Of a stretch of DNA of 64,000 bases, positions 8,614-16,753 are shown piece after piece. The stretch spans positions 27,183 through 91,182 of the forward strand of contig CAVWFB010000008.1 in NCBI GenBank assembly GCA_963754265.1. Direction: 5' to 3'. The stretch's first letter is position 1, and every line of letters begins with the position of its first letter. A model generated the notes under the pieces. The model was given only the letters and a program-made list of their open reading frames with translations. It had not been told where the DNA came from and did not search any database. This stretch comes from AC-32 sp963754265 (GTDB lineage: Bacteria; Actinomycetota; Thermoleophilia; Gaiellales; Gaiellaceae). The position numbers and the translations under genes are program-made.

Positions 8614-10037
8614 AGTCACTCACCGTCCTTGCCGTACTCGCCTGCGCGCTCGCAACGGCGACCGCGGCCACCTCGGCCTCGGGTCCGCCGCGCAACGACG
8701 ATCGCGCGAACGCGACGGCGCTCGAAGGGCTCCCGGCCACCGTCTCCGGCACGACGGTTGGCGCGACCGAGGAGACGCGGGATCCGCGTACGTCCTGTGG
8801 CCGCGTCAGGGGAACGGTCTGGTACCGGGTGTCGGCTGGTTCCTCGGGCCGGCTCGTGCTCCGTTTCACCGCCTCCGGCGATCTCGATGCGATCGTCTCC
8901 GTCTACCGCGCGGTCCGGTCACGGCTAGACCCGCTGGTTTGTAACGCGACCGATGAACGCGGCCGGGGTGGCCTCTCCTTCACGACCGCGCCGGGACAGA
9001 GCTACCTGATCATGGTCGGGCGCGAGTCGAGCTCGGATGACGGCCCCTTCAAGTTCACGCTCTTCCGGCAGGAGCCGACATCGAAGGGCCCGGGCGCACA
9101 CCTGCCGCGACGCGGGGTCAGCTCCTCGGTCGACGCGCTCTCCGACTTCGACGATGCGTGGTCGTTCTCGATGCGAGCGGGCGTCGAGTACCGGATGAAC
9201 CTCTCGCCGTCGCGTGGACGCTGCGTGACGCTGTCGCTGTTCCGGCCGGGAACCCGCTCGTTTGCCGGCGCGGCGCCGATCCAGGTCCTCCGCTGCGGCG
9301 GGTACTTCACGTACACGCCCGGTATCGGCGGAGGCGGGCGCTACACGCTGCTCGTGACAGGCACCGACGAGCGCCCCGGGCGTCAGCGGTATCACCTCCA
9401 GGCCGCCGCTGCCGGCCCGGACGACATGTCACCGGGGTTGCCGATCGGGAATTTCGAGAGCCGCAGAGGATCGCTCTCCGGCACCCGGATCGACGTCGTG
9501 GATCTCTACCGCTTCCGCGTGCTCGACGAGAGCGACGTGACCCTGAGGCTCGCCGGCCCCGGCTCGTCGCATCTGATCCTGCTGAGCGAGACCGGCCGGC
9601 GGCTCTCGTCGTCAGGCGGCCCAGGCCCGCTCACTACGCGTCTCGGCCCGGGCCGGTACTTCGTCGCCGTCCGCGCAGAGTCGGGCGCGCGCGGCCCCTA
9701 CCGTCTCTCGCTGCTCGAGCGCGGCTTCACGACGACGACCGTGCTCGCCGACGGCTCACGGGTCGCGCACGTCTCCCCGGGGAGCTCGGTGGCGATCGGC
9801 GTAGCCGTCGATTTCAGCGCCGAGGGATCCGTCAGGCTCCAGATCGATCGCTTCGACCCGCTGACCGGCTGGCACTACTACAGGCTCTACCGGCTGCGTC
9901 TAGGCGGGAACGGGCGGGCCGGGATCCAGTGGCGGCCACCGGCGATCGGCCGCTGGCGCGTGCATGCCTCGTTCGGAGGAAGCCGCACCGCGAGCCCGAG
10001 CGTGGGAGGGACGGCGATGATCGTGGTCGACGACTGA
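8610..10037 (+). CDS. Secreted protein with PPC-like beta-sandwich domains
   Basis: Exported protein of 475 aa with signal peptide MKSLTVLAVLACALATATAA. The mature part contains repeated domains resembling bacterial pre-peptidase C-terminal (PPC) modules: NDDRANATALEGLPATVSGT ... GTVWYRVSAGSSGRLVLRF, then DVVDLYRFRVLDESDVTLRL with GPGRYFVAVRAESGARGPYRL. No protease domain is attached. GGAGG lies 9 nt before the ATG, which overlaps the previous stop. It is the last gene of the XRE-linked module, followed by a perfect 30-bp palindrome. Likely role is surface binding; no function is known. Confidence 0.78.
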   Translation: MKSLTVLAVLACALATATAATSASGPPRNDDRANATALEGLPATVSGTTVGATEETRDPRTSCGRVRGTVWYRVSAGSSGRLVLRFTASGDLDAIVSVYRAVRSRLDPLVCNATDERGRGGLSFTTAPGQSYLIMVGRESSSDDGPFKFTLFRQEPTSKGPGAHLPRRGVSSSVDALSDFDDAWSFSMRAGVEYRMNLSPSRGRCVTLSLFRPGTRSFAGAAPIQVLRCGGYFTYTPGIGGGGRYTLLVTGTDERPGRQRYHLQAAAAGPDDMSPGLPIGNFESRRGSLSGTRIDVVDLYRFRVLDESDVTLRLAGPGSSHLILLSETGRRLSSSGGPGPLTTRLGPGRYFVAVRAESGARGPYRLSLLERGFTTTTVLADGSRVAHVSPGSSVAIGVAVDFSAEGSVRLQIDRFDPLTGWHYYRLYRLRLGGNGRAGIQWRPPAIGRWRVHASFGGSRTASPSVGGTAMIVVDD

Positions 10038-10054
10038 CAGCGCGACACGCGCCG

Positions 10055-10084
10055 CCAACCAGCGCGCAGCTGCGCGCTGGTTGG
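10055..10084. terminator. Perfect 30-bp palindrome, candidate terminator
   Basis: Two 15-bp arms (CCAACCAGCGCGCAG and its complement) meet without a loop 18 bp after the stop of the secreted-protein operon and just before ligA. No T-run follows, so termination would be of the GC-hairpin type. A cruciform or protein-binding role cannot be excluded. Confidence 0.55.
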
Positions 10085-10091
10085 CCCTCGG

Positions 10092-10097
10092 TAGGAT
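10092..10097 (+). promoter_or_regulatory. -10 box of leaderless ligA
   Basis: TAGGAT ends 7 nt before the ligA ATG, with no ribosome-binding site, so the transcript is probably leaderless. Confidence 0.5.
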
Positions 10098-10104
10098 CGG
10101 CTCG

Positions 10105-12117
10105 ATGGCCACGCGCACCCAGAAAGGCGTTCAGAAGCAGCTCGACGAGCTGCGCGAGACCGTCAACCACCACCTCTACCTCTACCACGTGCTCGACGAG
10201 CCCGAGATCTCCGACGCCGAGTTCGACCGGCTCTTCGAGGAGCTGCAGGGGCTGGAGCAGGAGCACCCGGACCTGATCACGCCCGACTCGCCCACGCAGC
10301 GGGTCGGGGCGCCGCCGTCCGAACGCTTCCAGAAGGTCCGCCACCTCACCCCGATGGGGTCCTTGGAGAAGGTGAGCGACGACGAAGGCCTGCTGAAGTG
10401 GGCCGAGGACGTGCGCAAGCGGCTCGACTCCGACGAGCCGGTCGCCTACGTGATCGAGCCGAAGATCGACGGGCTCGCGATCAACCTGACCTACGAGGAC
10501 GGTGTCCTGACCCGTGGCGCGACGCGCGGCGACGGCGTCCAGGGCGAGGAGGTGACCGTCAACCTCCGGACGATCCCGTCGGTGCCGCTGAAGATGCGCG
10601 GCGACGATGCGCCCCGGGTCGCCGAAGCCCGAGGCGAGGTCTACATGCCGCTCTCCGGCTTTCGCGAGCTGAACGAGCGGGTCGCCGAGCTCGGCCAGAA
10701 GCTCGCGCCCAACCCGCGCAACGCGGCCGCCGGCTCGCTCCGCCAGAAGGACTCGTCGATCACCGCCTCGCGTCCGCTCGCGGTCTGGGTCTACGGGCTC
10801 GGCGCGGCGGAAGGGCTGCAGCTCGCCTCGCACTGGGAGACGTTGGAATGGCTGCGTGAGCACGGCTTTCGTACGAACCCGTTCGCCGAGCGGCTCGAGT
10901 CGATCGAGGAGGTTGCGAAGCGCTGCGCCGAGTGGGAGCGGCGGCGCACCGACCTCGACTACGAGATCGACGGGATCGTGATCAAGGTCGACTCGCTCGA
11001 GCAGCAGGCCATTCTCGGGGCGCTCCACCAGCGGCCCCGCTGGGCGCGCGCGTTCAAGTGGGCGCCCATGACCGCGGAGACCACGCTGAACAAGATCGCG
11101 ATCCGCGTAGGGCGTACCGGGGCACTCAATCCCTGGGCGATGCTCGAACCGGTGCAGGTCGGCGGCGTCACCGTCTCCCGGGCGACGCTGCACAACGAGG
11201 AGGACATCAACCGCAAGGACATCCGCGAGGGCGACAAGGTGATCGTCCAGCGGGCCGGAGACGTGATCCCGCAGGTGGTCGGGCCGGTGCTCCCGCACGC
11301 GAAGGGCACGAAACCGTTCCGGATGCCCAAGAAGTGCCCGCTCTGCGGGACGGAGATCGTCCGGCCCGAGGGCGAGGCGATGCACCGTTGCCCCAACCGC
11401 GCCTGCCCCTCGCGCGGCCTCGAGACGCTGAACAACTGGGTGATGGCGGCGGCCGACATCGAGGGCGTGGGCGAGCAGCTCGTGCGCCGGCTGTGGCAGC
11501 TCGGGCTCGTCCGCTCGCTGCCCGACCTCTACCGCCTGACCAAGGAGCAGCTGCTCGAGCTCGACGGCTTCCAGGAGAAGAGCGCCACGAACGTCGTCGC
11601 CGCGATCGAGGGGTCGAAGGGAGTGCCGTTCAGCCGCGTCCTCTTCGGGCTCAACATCCCGGACGTCGGTTGGGTGACGGCACAGAACCTGGCCCGCCAT
11701 TTCGGCACCGTCGAGCAACTCGCGGCGGCGTCGCAGGAGGACGTCGTCGAGGTCGAGGGCATCGGGCCCGAGCGGGCGGAGGCGATCGTCGAATGGTTCT
11801 CGGACGCCGAGAACCGAGCACTCGTCGCCGAGCTCGAACAGCTCGGCCTGCGCTTCGAGGCCGGGCCGGAAGAACGGCCGGTCGAGGGGCCGTTGAGCGG
11901 CAGCACCTACGTCGTGACGGGGACGCTCGAGGATTTCAGCCGCGAGGAAGCCCGCAAGGCCCTCGAGGAGAAGGGCGCGAAAGTCGGGGACTCCGTCTCG
12001 AAGAAGACGACCGGCGTGATCGTGGGCGAGAGCCCCGGCTCCAAGCTGGCCAAGGCCGAGCAGCTCGGCGTCCCCGTCCTCGACGAGAAGGCGCTGAAGA
12101 AGCTACTGCGCGGCTAG
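10105..12117 (+). CDS. ligA: NAD-dependent DNA ligase LigA
   Basis: Seals nicks in DNA during replication and repair using NAD+. At 670 aa it has full family length. The N-terminal Ia domain contains YHVLDEPEISDAEFDRL, and the adenylation site is EPKIDGLAINL with the AMP-accepting lysine. The zinc finger is CPLCGTEI ... CPNRACPSR, then helix-hairpin-helix repeats, and a BRCT domain opens with GSTYVVTGTLEDFSREEARK. The ATG at 10105 is favoured over an in-frame start at 10081, which lies inside the palindrome. It overlaps the convergent dacB-like gene by 15 bp. Confidence 0.97.
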   Translation: MATRTQKGVQKQLDELRETVNHHLYLYHVLDEPEISDAEFDRLFEELQGLEQEHPDLITPDSPTQRVGAPPSERFQKVRHLTPMGSLEKVSDDEGLLKWAEDVRKRLDSDEPVAYVIEPKIDGLAINLTYEDGVLTRGATRGDGVQGEEVTVNLRTIPSVPLKMRGDDAPRVAEARGEVYMPLSGFRELNERVAELGQKLAPNPRNAAAGSLRQKDSSITASRPLAVWVYGLGAAEGLQLASHWETLEWLREHGFRTNPFAERLESIEEVAKRCAEWERRRTDLDYEIDGIVIKVDSLEQQAILGALHQRPRWARAFKWAPMTAETTLNKIAIRVGRTGALNPWAMLEPVQVGGVTVSRATLHNEEDINRKDIREGDKVIVQRAGDVIPQVVGPVLPHAKGTKPFRMPKKCPLCGTEIVRPEGEAMHRCPNRACPSRGLETLNNWVMAAADIEGVGEQLVRRLWQLGLVRSLPDLYRLTKEQLLELDGFQEKSATNVVAAIEGSKGVPFSRVLFGLNIPDVGWVTAQNLARHFGTVEQLAAASQEDVVEVEGIGPERAEAIVEWFSDAENRALVAELEQLGLRFEAGPEERPVEGPLSGSTYVVTGTLEDFSREEARKALEEKGAKVGDSVSKKTTGVIVGESPGSKLAKAEQLGVPVLDEKALKKLLRG

Positions 12118-13323
12118 GGCGGTCGCGAAGCGGTCCTGCGCCCGGCGGGCCCAGAACGAGGAAACGGGATTCCCGTTCTGGAGCACCGAGAAGACGTAGC
12201 GGTGCTTGACGTAGCCGGAGAGCGCCGAGGCACCGAAGGTCGTGCCGGTCTTGGCGATGACGTTCCCGCGCGCCGGGGGTTGGCGCATTCGGTCCGAGAG
12301 CGTGCCGTTCATCCCCGCCACGGGGAGGGCCGCGAGGAACGCAGGGCGCACGTCCGGGTCGGCCCAGGCGGCGCGGAGAGTTGCCTCCAGCGCCCGAACG
12401 GTCAGGCGGTCGAGGAGGGAAAGCCCGGAGCCGTCGACGAGTCGCACGCCCGCCAGTGGCACTCCGGCCTCGGCCAGCAGCCGCCGCGCGTAGGCGGCGC
12501 CCCCGGGGCTGGTGCCGACCCCGTTCTCGATCGCTCCGAGCTGCTTCAGGACGAGCTCGGCGGTGAAGTTGTCGGAGTGCTTGTCCATGTACCTGACGAT
12601 CTCGGACAGCGGCTCGGAGTCCACCGCTGCGAGCGGAACCTCGGTCCCGTGCTCGTCGCCGATCCCGACCCCGCCCACCTTCACTCCCGCACGCTTGAGG
12701 GCGTCTCGGAAGAGCAGCGCGGCCGAGAGGGCCGGATTCCGCGAGATCCGGCCCCGGTAGTTGCCGCGATCGACGGTGAGCGCCGACAACGGCGGCGACT
12801 CGTTGACGTAGAACCAGGACTTCCAGCCCGGCGCGGTGCGCCGTGCGTCGAAGAACGTCTCGTCTCCGAAGACGGCGCCGGTGACACGGGTGATCCCTGC
12901 GGCCCGGACCTGGGCCGCGAGCTGGGCCAGATCGGCGCTGGAGAGGGTGGGGTCGCCGTGCCCGACCAATAGCAGGTGTCCCTGCCAGATGTTGCCGTTC
13001 TGCTCTCCACGGCCCAGGACGTCCGTCTCGATCCGAAAGGTCCTACCGAGCCCGACCAGCGCCGCGTACGTGACGACGAGCTTCTCGTTCGAGGCCGGGG
13101 CGAGCGAGAGCGCGTCGTGCTCGGCGAAAAGCGTCTTGCCGGTCTGGAGGTCGAAGGCGATCGCGGCCGTCTGGCCTCGGGCGACGTGCGGAACCGCGAG
13201 CGCTCGTGCGAGCCGCTTTGCGAGCGGGGGGCTTCCGGCGCCCGCCGGCGCAGCGACGACGAGCGCGAGGAGGGCGACGACCGGCAGACGACGGCGGGTC
13301 ATCTGGCCAATTCTTCGGAGCAT
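12103..13323 (-). CDS. dacB: D-alanyl-D-alanine carboxypeptidase/endopeptidase (PBP4/DacB family)
   Basis: S13-family serine peptidase acting on peptidoglycan peptides outside the membrane, 406 aa. The three active-site motifs are clear: SNEK (SxxK) in APASNEKL, SDN in DKHSDNFTAE and KTG in VIAKTGTTFGA. The large insertion between the first two motifs typical of PBP4 is present. The N-terminus carries a signal peptide (RRRLPVVALLALVVAAPAGAG). Start is uncertain: GTG 13329 (8 nt after TACGCT), ATG 13323 or ATG 13302 are all possible. It is one of several cell-wall enzymes in the window. Confidence 0.9.
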   Translation of the reverse strand: MLRRIGQMTRRRLPVVALLALVVAAPAGAGSPPLAKRLARALAVPHVARGQTAAIAFDLQTGKTLFAEHDALSLAPASNEKLVVTYAALVGLGRTFRIETDVLGRGEQNGNIWQGHLLLVGHGDPTLSSADLAQLAAQVRAAGITRVTGAVFGDETFFDARRTAPGWKSWFYVNESPPLSALTVDRGNYRGRISRNPALSAALLFRDALKRAGVKVGGVGIGDEHGTEVPLAAVDSEPLSEIVRYMDKHSDNFTAELVLKQLGAIENGVGTSPGGAAYARRLLAEAGVPLAGVRLVDGSGLSLLDRLTVRALEATLRAAWADPDVRPAFLAALPVAGMNGTLSDRMRQPPARGNVIAKTGTTFGASALSGYVKHRYVFSVLQNGNPVSSFWARRAQDRFATALAAQ

Positions 13324-13421
13324 GAACACGCTCGTCAAGCGTAGGCCTGACCCGCGGCGGAGATAGGCCGGGCGGCCCTTGTTCGGCGCAGATGCCCAGC
13401 CTGATAATCGGAGCGAGGCCT

Positions 13422-13754
13422 TTGGCAACAGAAACCATCCCCGCACTCCTGGAGCAGATCGACGAGCTCTTGGCCGAATCCCCTGCTGAGGGAGAGGCCG
13501 AGACGCTTGCCCGCCTCGAGCGGACGCTGACCGATGGCTACGCGCACGCCCTCGTGCTCGAGGCCGAGCGCTGGCGCCTCGAGCAGCGCATGTCGGAGCT
13601 CGCGAGCGGGCTCACCGACGGCAACCAGGAGTTGAAGTCCCAGGAGCTCGCGCAGGTCTCGAGCGGCCTCGCGACGAACGCGGCCGCTCTCAAGGATCTC
13701 CGCGCGACGCTCACTCGGCTGCGGGCCCGCGCCACCGCTGTACGCGGCACCTAG
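13422..13754 (+). CDS. Small helical protein of unknown function
   Basis: About 110 residues, almost entirely predicted helix, with heptad-like stretches (LVLEAERWRLEQRMSELASG, LKDLRATLTRLRARA). An ATG at 13392 gives 120 aa, but a TGATAAT -10-like box overlaps its first codons. The TTG at 13422, preceded by GGAGCGAGG, therefore looks the better start. No signal peptide or known domain is seen. It ends exactly where the convergent response-regulator gene ends (TAG against CTA). Confidence 0.55.
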   Translation: MATETIPALLEQIDELLAESPAEGEAETLARLERTLTDGYAHALVLEAERWRLEQRMSELASGLTDGNQELKSQELAQVSSGLATNAAALKDLRATLTRLRARATAVRGT

Positions 13755-14390
13755 CTACACGATCCCGCTGCGAACCGCGTAGACCGCGGCCTGGATGCGG
13801 TTCTCGATCTGGAGCTTCATCAGGATGTTCGAGATGTGGTTCTTGACCGTCTTCGGGCTGATGTGCAGCTGCGCGGCGATCAGGGCGTTGTCGTTTCCGG
13901 CGGCGATCAGCTTGAGGACGTCGAGCTCGCGATCCGAGAGCTCCGCGCGGATCGCGTCTGCGGCATCGGGGGAGACCGTCGTCGCTCGAACCTGCTGCAG
14001 CACCTTGCTTGCGATTGCCGGTGAGACGAGCGACTCGCCCACTGCCGCAGAGGCGATTCCGCGGATCAGCTCGTCGACGGAGGCGTCCTTGAGGAGATAG
14101 CCGCAGGCACCGGCCAGGATCGCGTCCAAGACGTCGTCGTCCTGGTCGGAGATCGTGAGCACGAGGGTACGAGTGAGCGGCGCGAAGCTCGTGATCTGTC
14201 GGATCGCCTCGATCCCGGTCATGCCGGGCATGTGCAGGTCCATCACGACCACCTCGGGCGCCAGCTCCCGCACCAGGCGGACGGCCTCGGCTCCGCTTCC
14301 CGCCTCGCCGACGACCTGCACGCCTCGCTCCTCGAGCAGGTTTCTCAGGCCCGTCCGGAAGAGGTCGTGGTCGTCCACGAGGAGGACGTG
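13755..14390 (-). CDS. NarL/LuxR-type two-component response regulator
   Basis: Receiver domain plus LuxR helix-turn-helix, about 211 aa. The acidic pocket is VDDHD, the phosphoacceptor lies in VVVMDLHMPGMTG, and the switch lysine in YLLKDA. The output domain is LSDRELDVLKLIAAGNDNAL ... ISPKTVKNHISNILMKL. The first ordinary start (GTG 14378) would cut off the first strand IHVLLV. The homologous start is an ATT at 14390; a CTG at 14435 with a G-rich stretch just upstream is the alternative. No histidine kinase is adjacent. The neighbouring wall-hydrolase genes are plausible but unproven targets. Confidence 0.88.
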   Translation of the reverse strand, partial: HVLLVDDHDLFRTGLRNLLEERGVQVVGEAGSGAEAVRLVRELAPEVVVMDLHMPGMTGIEAIRQITSFAPLTRTLVLTISDQDDDVLDAILAGACGYLLKDASVDELIRGIASAAVGESLVSPAIASKVLQQVRATTVSPDAADAIRAELSDRELDVLKLIAAGNDNALIAAQLHISPKTVKNHISNILMKLQIENRIQAAVYAVRSGIV

Positions 14391-14468
14391 AATGTTCCCG
14401 ATGCCCTCGTCGCCCTCGATGACGGAATCGGTCAGCGTCCCCCCTTTCGCGGCGGAACGAAAAGTCTA

Positions 14469-15491
14469 CTAGTGCAGCGTGATCGTGACCGTTCGCCGGC
14501 CCCAGGCACGCGCCTGCGCGAGCGTCGGGAACCAGAGGTCGATCGCCGCGCCGCGCACTGCCGAGCCGGTGTCCGCGGCGACCCCCGACCCGTATCCGGG
14601 GATGGACATCTGCGTCCCCAGCGGGATCACGCTCGGGTCGACGGCGACGATTCCCCAGCCGGTCGGGACGCCCGTCGCGGTGCTCCCGTTGATCGCATAT
14701 CCGGTCGCGGTCACCGTCAGCGTGCGTCCGCCGACGCTGGGGCCGAGAGGCGGCGTGGCCTGCGCCGAGGCGACCGAAGCGAGCCTCCGCGTGTTTGCCT
14801 CGACCGCGAGCGCCTGCTGCTCGAGCGAGGAGATCTCCGTGGCGTTCAACCGGCGTTGGTTCGAAAGGCTTGCCAGGTAGGACGACCGCTCGCTTCGAGC
14901 CTGCTCGAGCGCGAGCGTGGACTGCTCAGCCTCGTCGGCCAGCGCCCCGAGCGAGCGTTCCCGTGCCGCGAGCGCGCGGGTGATCCGCGTCAAGCGCTGC
15001 TTGGCTCTACGGGTCTGCTCGATCACCAGGCGGTCCTGGTCCGCGAGCCGGTTGATCGAATCGAGGCTGCTGAGCGCCTCGTCGACCGAGGAGGCGCCCA
15101 ATAGGATCGCGAGCGGATCGGAGTCGCCTTGCTCGTAGAGGAGCTGCAGCCGCTTGGCCAGGGCGACCTGCGTTACCGAGAGCGAGTGGCGCGCGACTCG
15201 CAGGCGCTGCTGCGCCGCGGCGCGTTCGGCGCGGACCTCCGAGGTTCGGATCCGGAGGGCTACGAGCCGGGCGCGCTCCCTGGCCAGCTTCGAGTCGAGC
15301 GCGTAGAGGCCGAGCACCGCGCCGCGCGACCTCCCGGCCAGGTCGGCGTTCTGCTGTGACAGCTGCGAGGCCTGCTCCCTGATGCTCGAGGCCGAGTCCG
15401 CGGCGACCGTTCCCGGAACGAGGCTGCTGAGTGCCAGCGCAAGTCCGAGCACGATCGGCCAGGCCCGCAGCGTGCGCTTCTCCCCCGGCAC
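14469..15491 (-). CDS. Secreted coiled-coil protein with 3D domain
   Basis: Exported protein of 340 aa, with signal segment AWPIVLGLALALSSLVPGTVA. Residues about 35-230 are a long coiled coil like the N-terminal part of PcsB/CwlO wall hydrolases. The C-terminus is a 3D domain (YAINGSTATGVPTGWGIVAV, DPSVIPLGTQM, VAADTGSAVRGAAIDLWF) with the three conserved aspartates of MltA/RpfB-type lytic enzymes. A GTG at 15491 is 8 nt after TACGGT, so it is probably leaderless. It is divergent from an NlpC/P60 protein with the same coiled-coil plan, with a palindrome between them. Confidence 0.85.
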   Translation of the reverse strand: MPGEKRTLRAWPIVLGLALALSSLVPGTVAADSASSIREQASQLSQQNADLAGRSRGAVLGLYALDSKLARERARLVALRIRTSEVRAERAAAQQRLRVARHSLSVTQVALAKRLQLLYEQGDSDPLAILLGASSVDEALSSLDSINRLADQDRLVIEQTRRAKQRLTRITRALAARERSLGALADEAEQSTLALEQARSERSSYLASLSNQRRLNATEISSLEQQALAVEANTRRLASVASAQATPPLGPSVGGRTLTVTATGYAINGSTATGVPTGWGIVAVDPSVIPLGTQMSIPGYGSGVAADTGSAVRGAAIDLWFPTLAQARAWGRRTVTITLH

Positions 15492-15542
15492 GACGCGGCA
15501 CCGTACCACACGGGGTGGTGCTGCTCGACGGGCCGGAAGCAA

Positions 15543-15560
15543 TTGACCCACTTGGGTCAA
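15543..15560. promoter_or_regulatory. 18-bp palindrome between divergent wall-hydrolase genes
   Basis: TTGACCCA-CT-TGGGTCAA has perfect 8-bp arms. It lies upstream of the -10 boxes of both genes (15500-15505 minus, 15593-15598 plus), a position suited to an activator or shared repressor. The regulator is unknown. Confidence 0.6.
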
Positions 15561-15569
15561 CAACGCCGT

Positions 15570-15598
15570 TTGCGGTCGTCCGGGCTGGTTGTTAGGGT
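15570..15598 (+). promoter_or_regulatory. Promoter of the NlpC/P60 gene
   Basis: TTGCGG (15570-15575), a 17-bp spacer and TAGGGT (15593-15598), 9 nt before the GTG at 15608. Confidence 0.5.
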
Positions 15599-15607
15599 GC
15601 CGTGCTT

Positions 15608-16753
15608 GTGACGAACCGGCCCCTCGCAGGAGGGCGCCTGTCGAGCTTCCAGCCCCCCTCTCGCTCGACTAGACGTAAGGCGCCGGCAATGGTCATCGCA
15701 TTGGTTTCGGCCTTTGCGCTGGCTGCTGTTCCCGCATTCGCGGATCCGACTGTTGCGTCCAAACAAGCCGAGGCCCAGAGCGTCCTCGGGCAGATACAGC
15801 AGCTCGATTCCAGCCTCGAGCGGGCAGTCGAGGCGTACAACCTCGCGAACATCAAGCTGTCACGAATCAAGCACGACCTGTCGACGAACACGCACAGCCT
15901 CACCGTCGCCAAGAAGAGCCTCAAGAACGCGCAGAAGGAGCTCTCGTCGCGGCTCGTCGACCTGTACACCTCGGACGAGGGCCAGGACTCCGGGCTGGCG
16001 GTGCTGCTCGGCTCTGCGAGCCTCGACGAGATGCTGAGCAGGATGGATGCCGCCGACCGGGTCTCGCAGCAGGACTCGCTCGTGCTGCGCCAGGTTGCGC
16101 ACCTGCGTCGCGAGGTGCAGCAGCGGCAGCGGGAGCTTCAGCATGCCCACGGCGAGCAGGTGCAGGTGGTCGCCGAGCGAGATGCGGCCCGCTCCTCGAT
16201 CCAGAGCCAGCTCGGCCAGCGCCAGGCGCTGCTCGGCTCCATTCGCGGCGAGATCGCGAATCTTCAGGCGCAGGAGCGCGAGCAGCAGGCCGCGCTGCAG
16301 CGCCACCTGGCGAGTCAGGTGCAAGCCCAGCAGGCCTCGGCGAGCGACACGGCGCTCGCACAGACGGTTGCACCCGAGCCCACGACGACGATCGCGCCCC
16401 CGTCGCGCTACGGCGGCGTCGTCGGGATCGCGATGCGCTACCTCGGCACGCCGTACGTGTGGGGCGGAGCCTCACCTGGCGGGTTCGACTGCTCGGGGTT
16501 CGTGATGTACGTCTTCAGCCAGATCGGCGTGAGCCTTCCGCACAACGCGGCGGCGCAGTACGGCTACGGCGCCCCGGTCTCGCGTGATGCGCTCCAGCCG
16601 GGGGATCTCGTCTTCTTCGACGGGCTCGGTCACGTCGGCATCTACGTCGGCGGCGGCAGCTTCATTCATGCGCCGCACACGGGCGACGTGGTGAAGGTCT
16701 CGTCGCTGAGCGGCTGGTACTCGTCGACGTTCGTCGGCGCGCGCCGCCTCTAG
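15608..16753 (+). CDS. NlpC/P60 peptidoglycan endopeptidase with coiled coil
   Basis: Secreted cell-wall hydrolase of about 381 aa. A signal segment (MVIALVSAFALAAVPAFA) is followed by a coiled coil at about 45-240, as in PcsB/CwlO/RipC proteins regulated by FtsEX. The C-terminal NlpC/P60 domain has the catalytic Cys in GGFDCSGFVMYVF, His in GHVGIYVGGG and a third polar residue near HAPHTG. GTG at 15602 or 15608 are both possible; the second sits at the leaderless distance from TAGGGT. Its stop overlaps the convergent acyl-CoA synthetase as CTAG. Confidence 0.92.
   Translation: MTNRPLAGGRLSSFQPPSRSTRRKAPAMVIALVSAFALAAVPAFADPTVASKQAEAQSVLGQIQQLDSSLERAVEAYNLANIKLSRIKHDLSTNTHSLTVAKKSLKNAQKELSSRLVDLYTSDEGQDSGLAVLLGSASLDEMLSRMDAADRVSQQDSLVLRQVAHLRREVQQRQRELQHAHGEQVQVVAERDAARSSIQSQLGQRQALLGSIRGEIANLQAQEREQQAALQRHLASQVQAQQASASDTALAQTVAPEPTTTIAPPSRYGGVVGIAMRYLGTPYVWGGASPGGFDCSGFVMYVFSQIGVSLPHNAAAQYGYGAPVSRDALQPGDLVFFDGLGHVGIYVGGGSFIHAPHTGDVVKVSSLSGWYSSTFVGARRL

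Noticed and set aside
9832..11718. 628-codon minus-strand frame opposite ligA
   Set aside because: A high-GC shadow of ligA with no motif.
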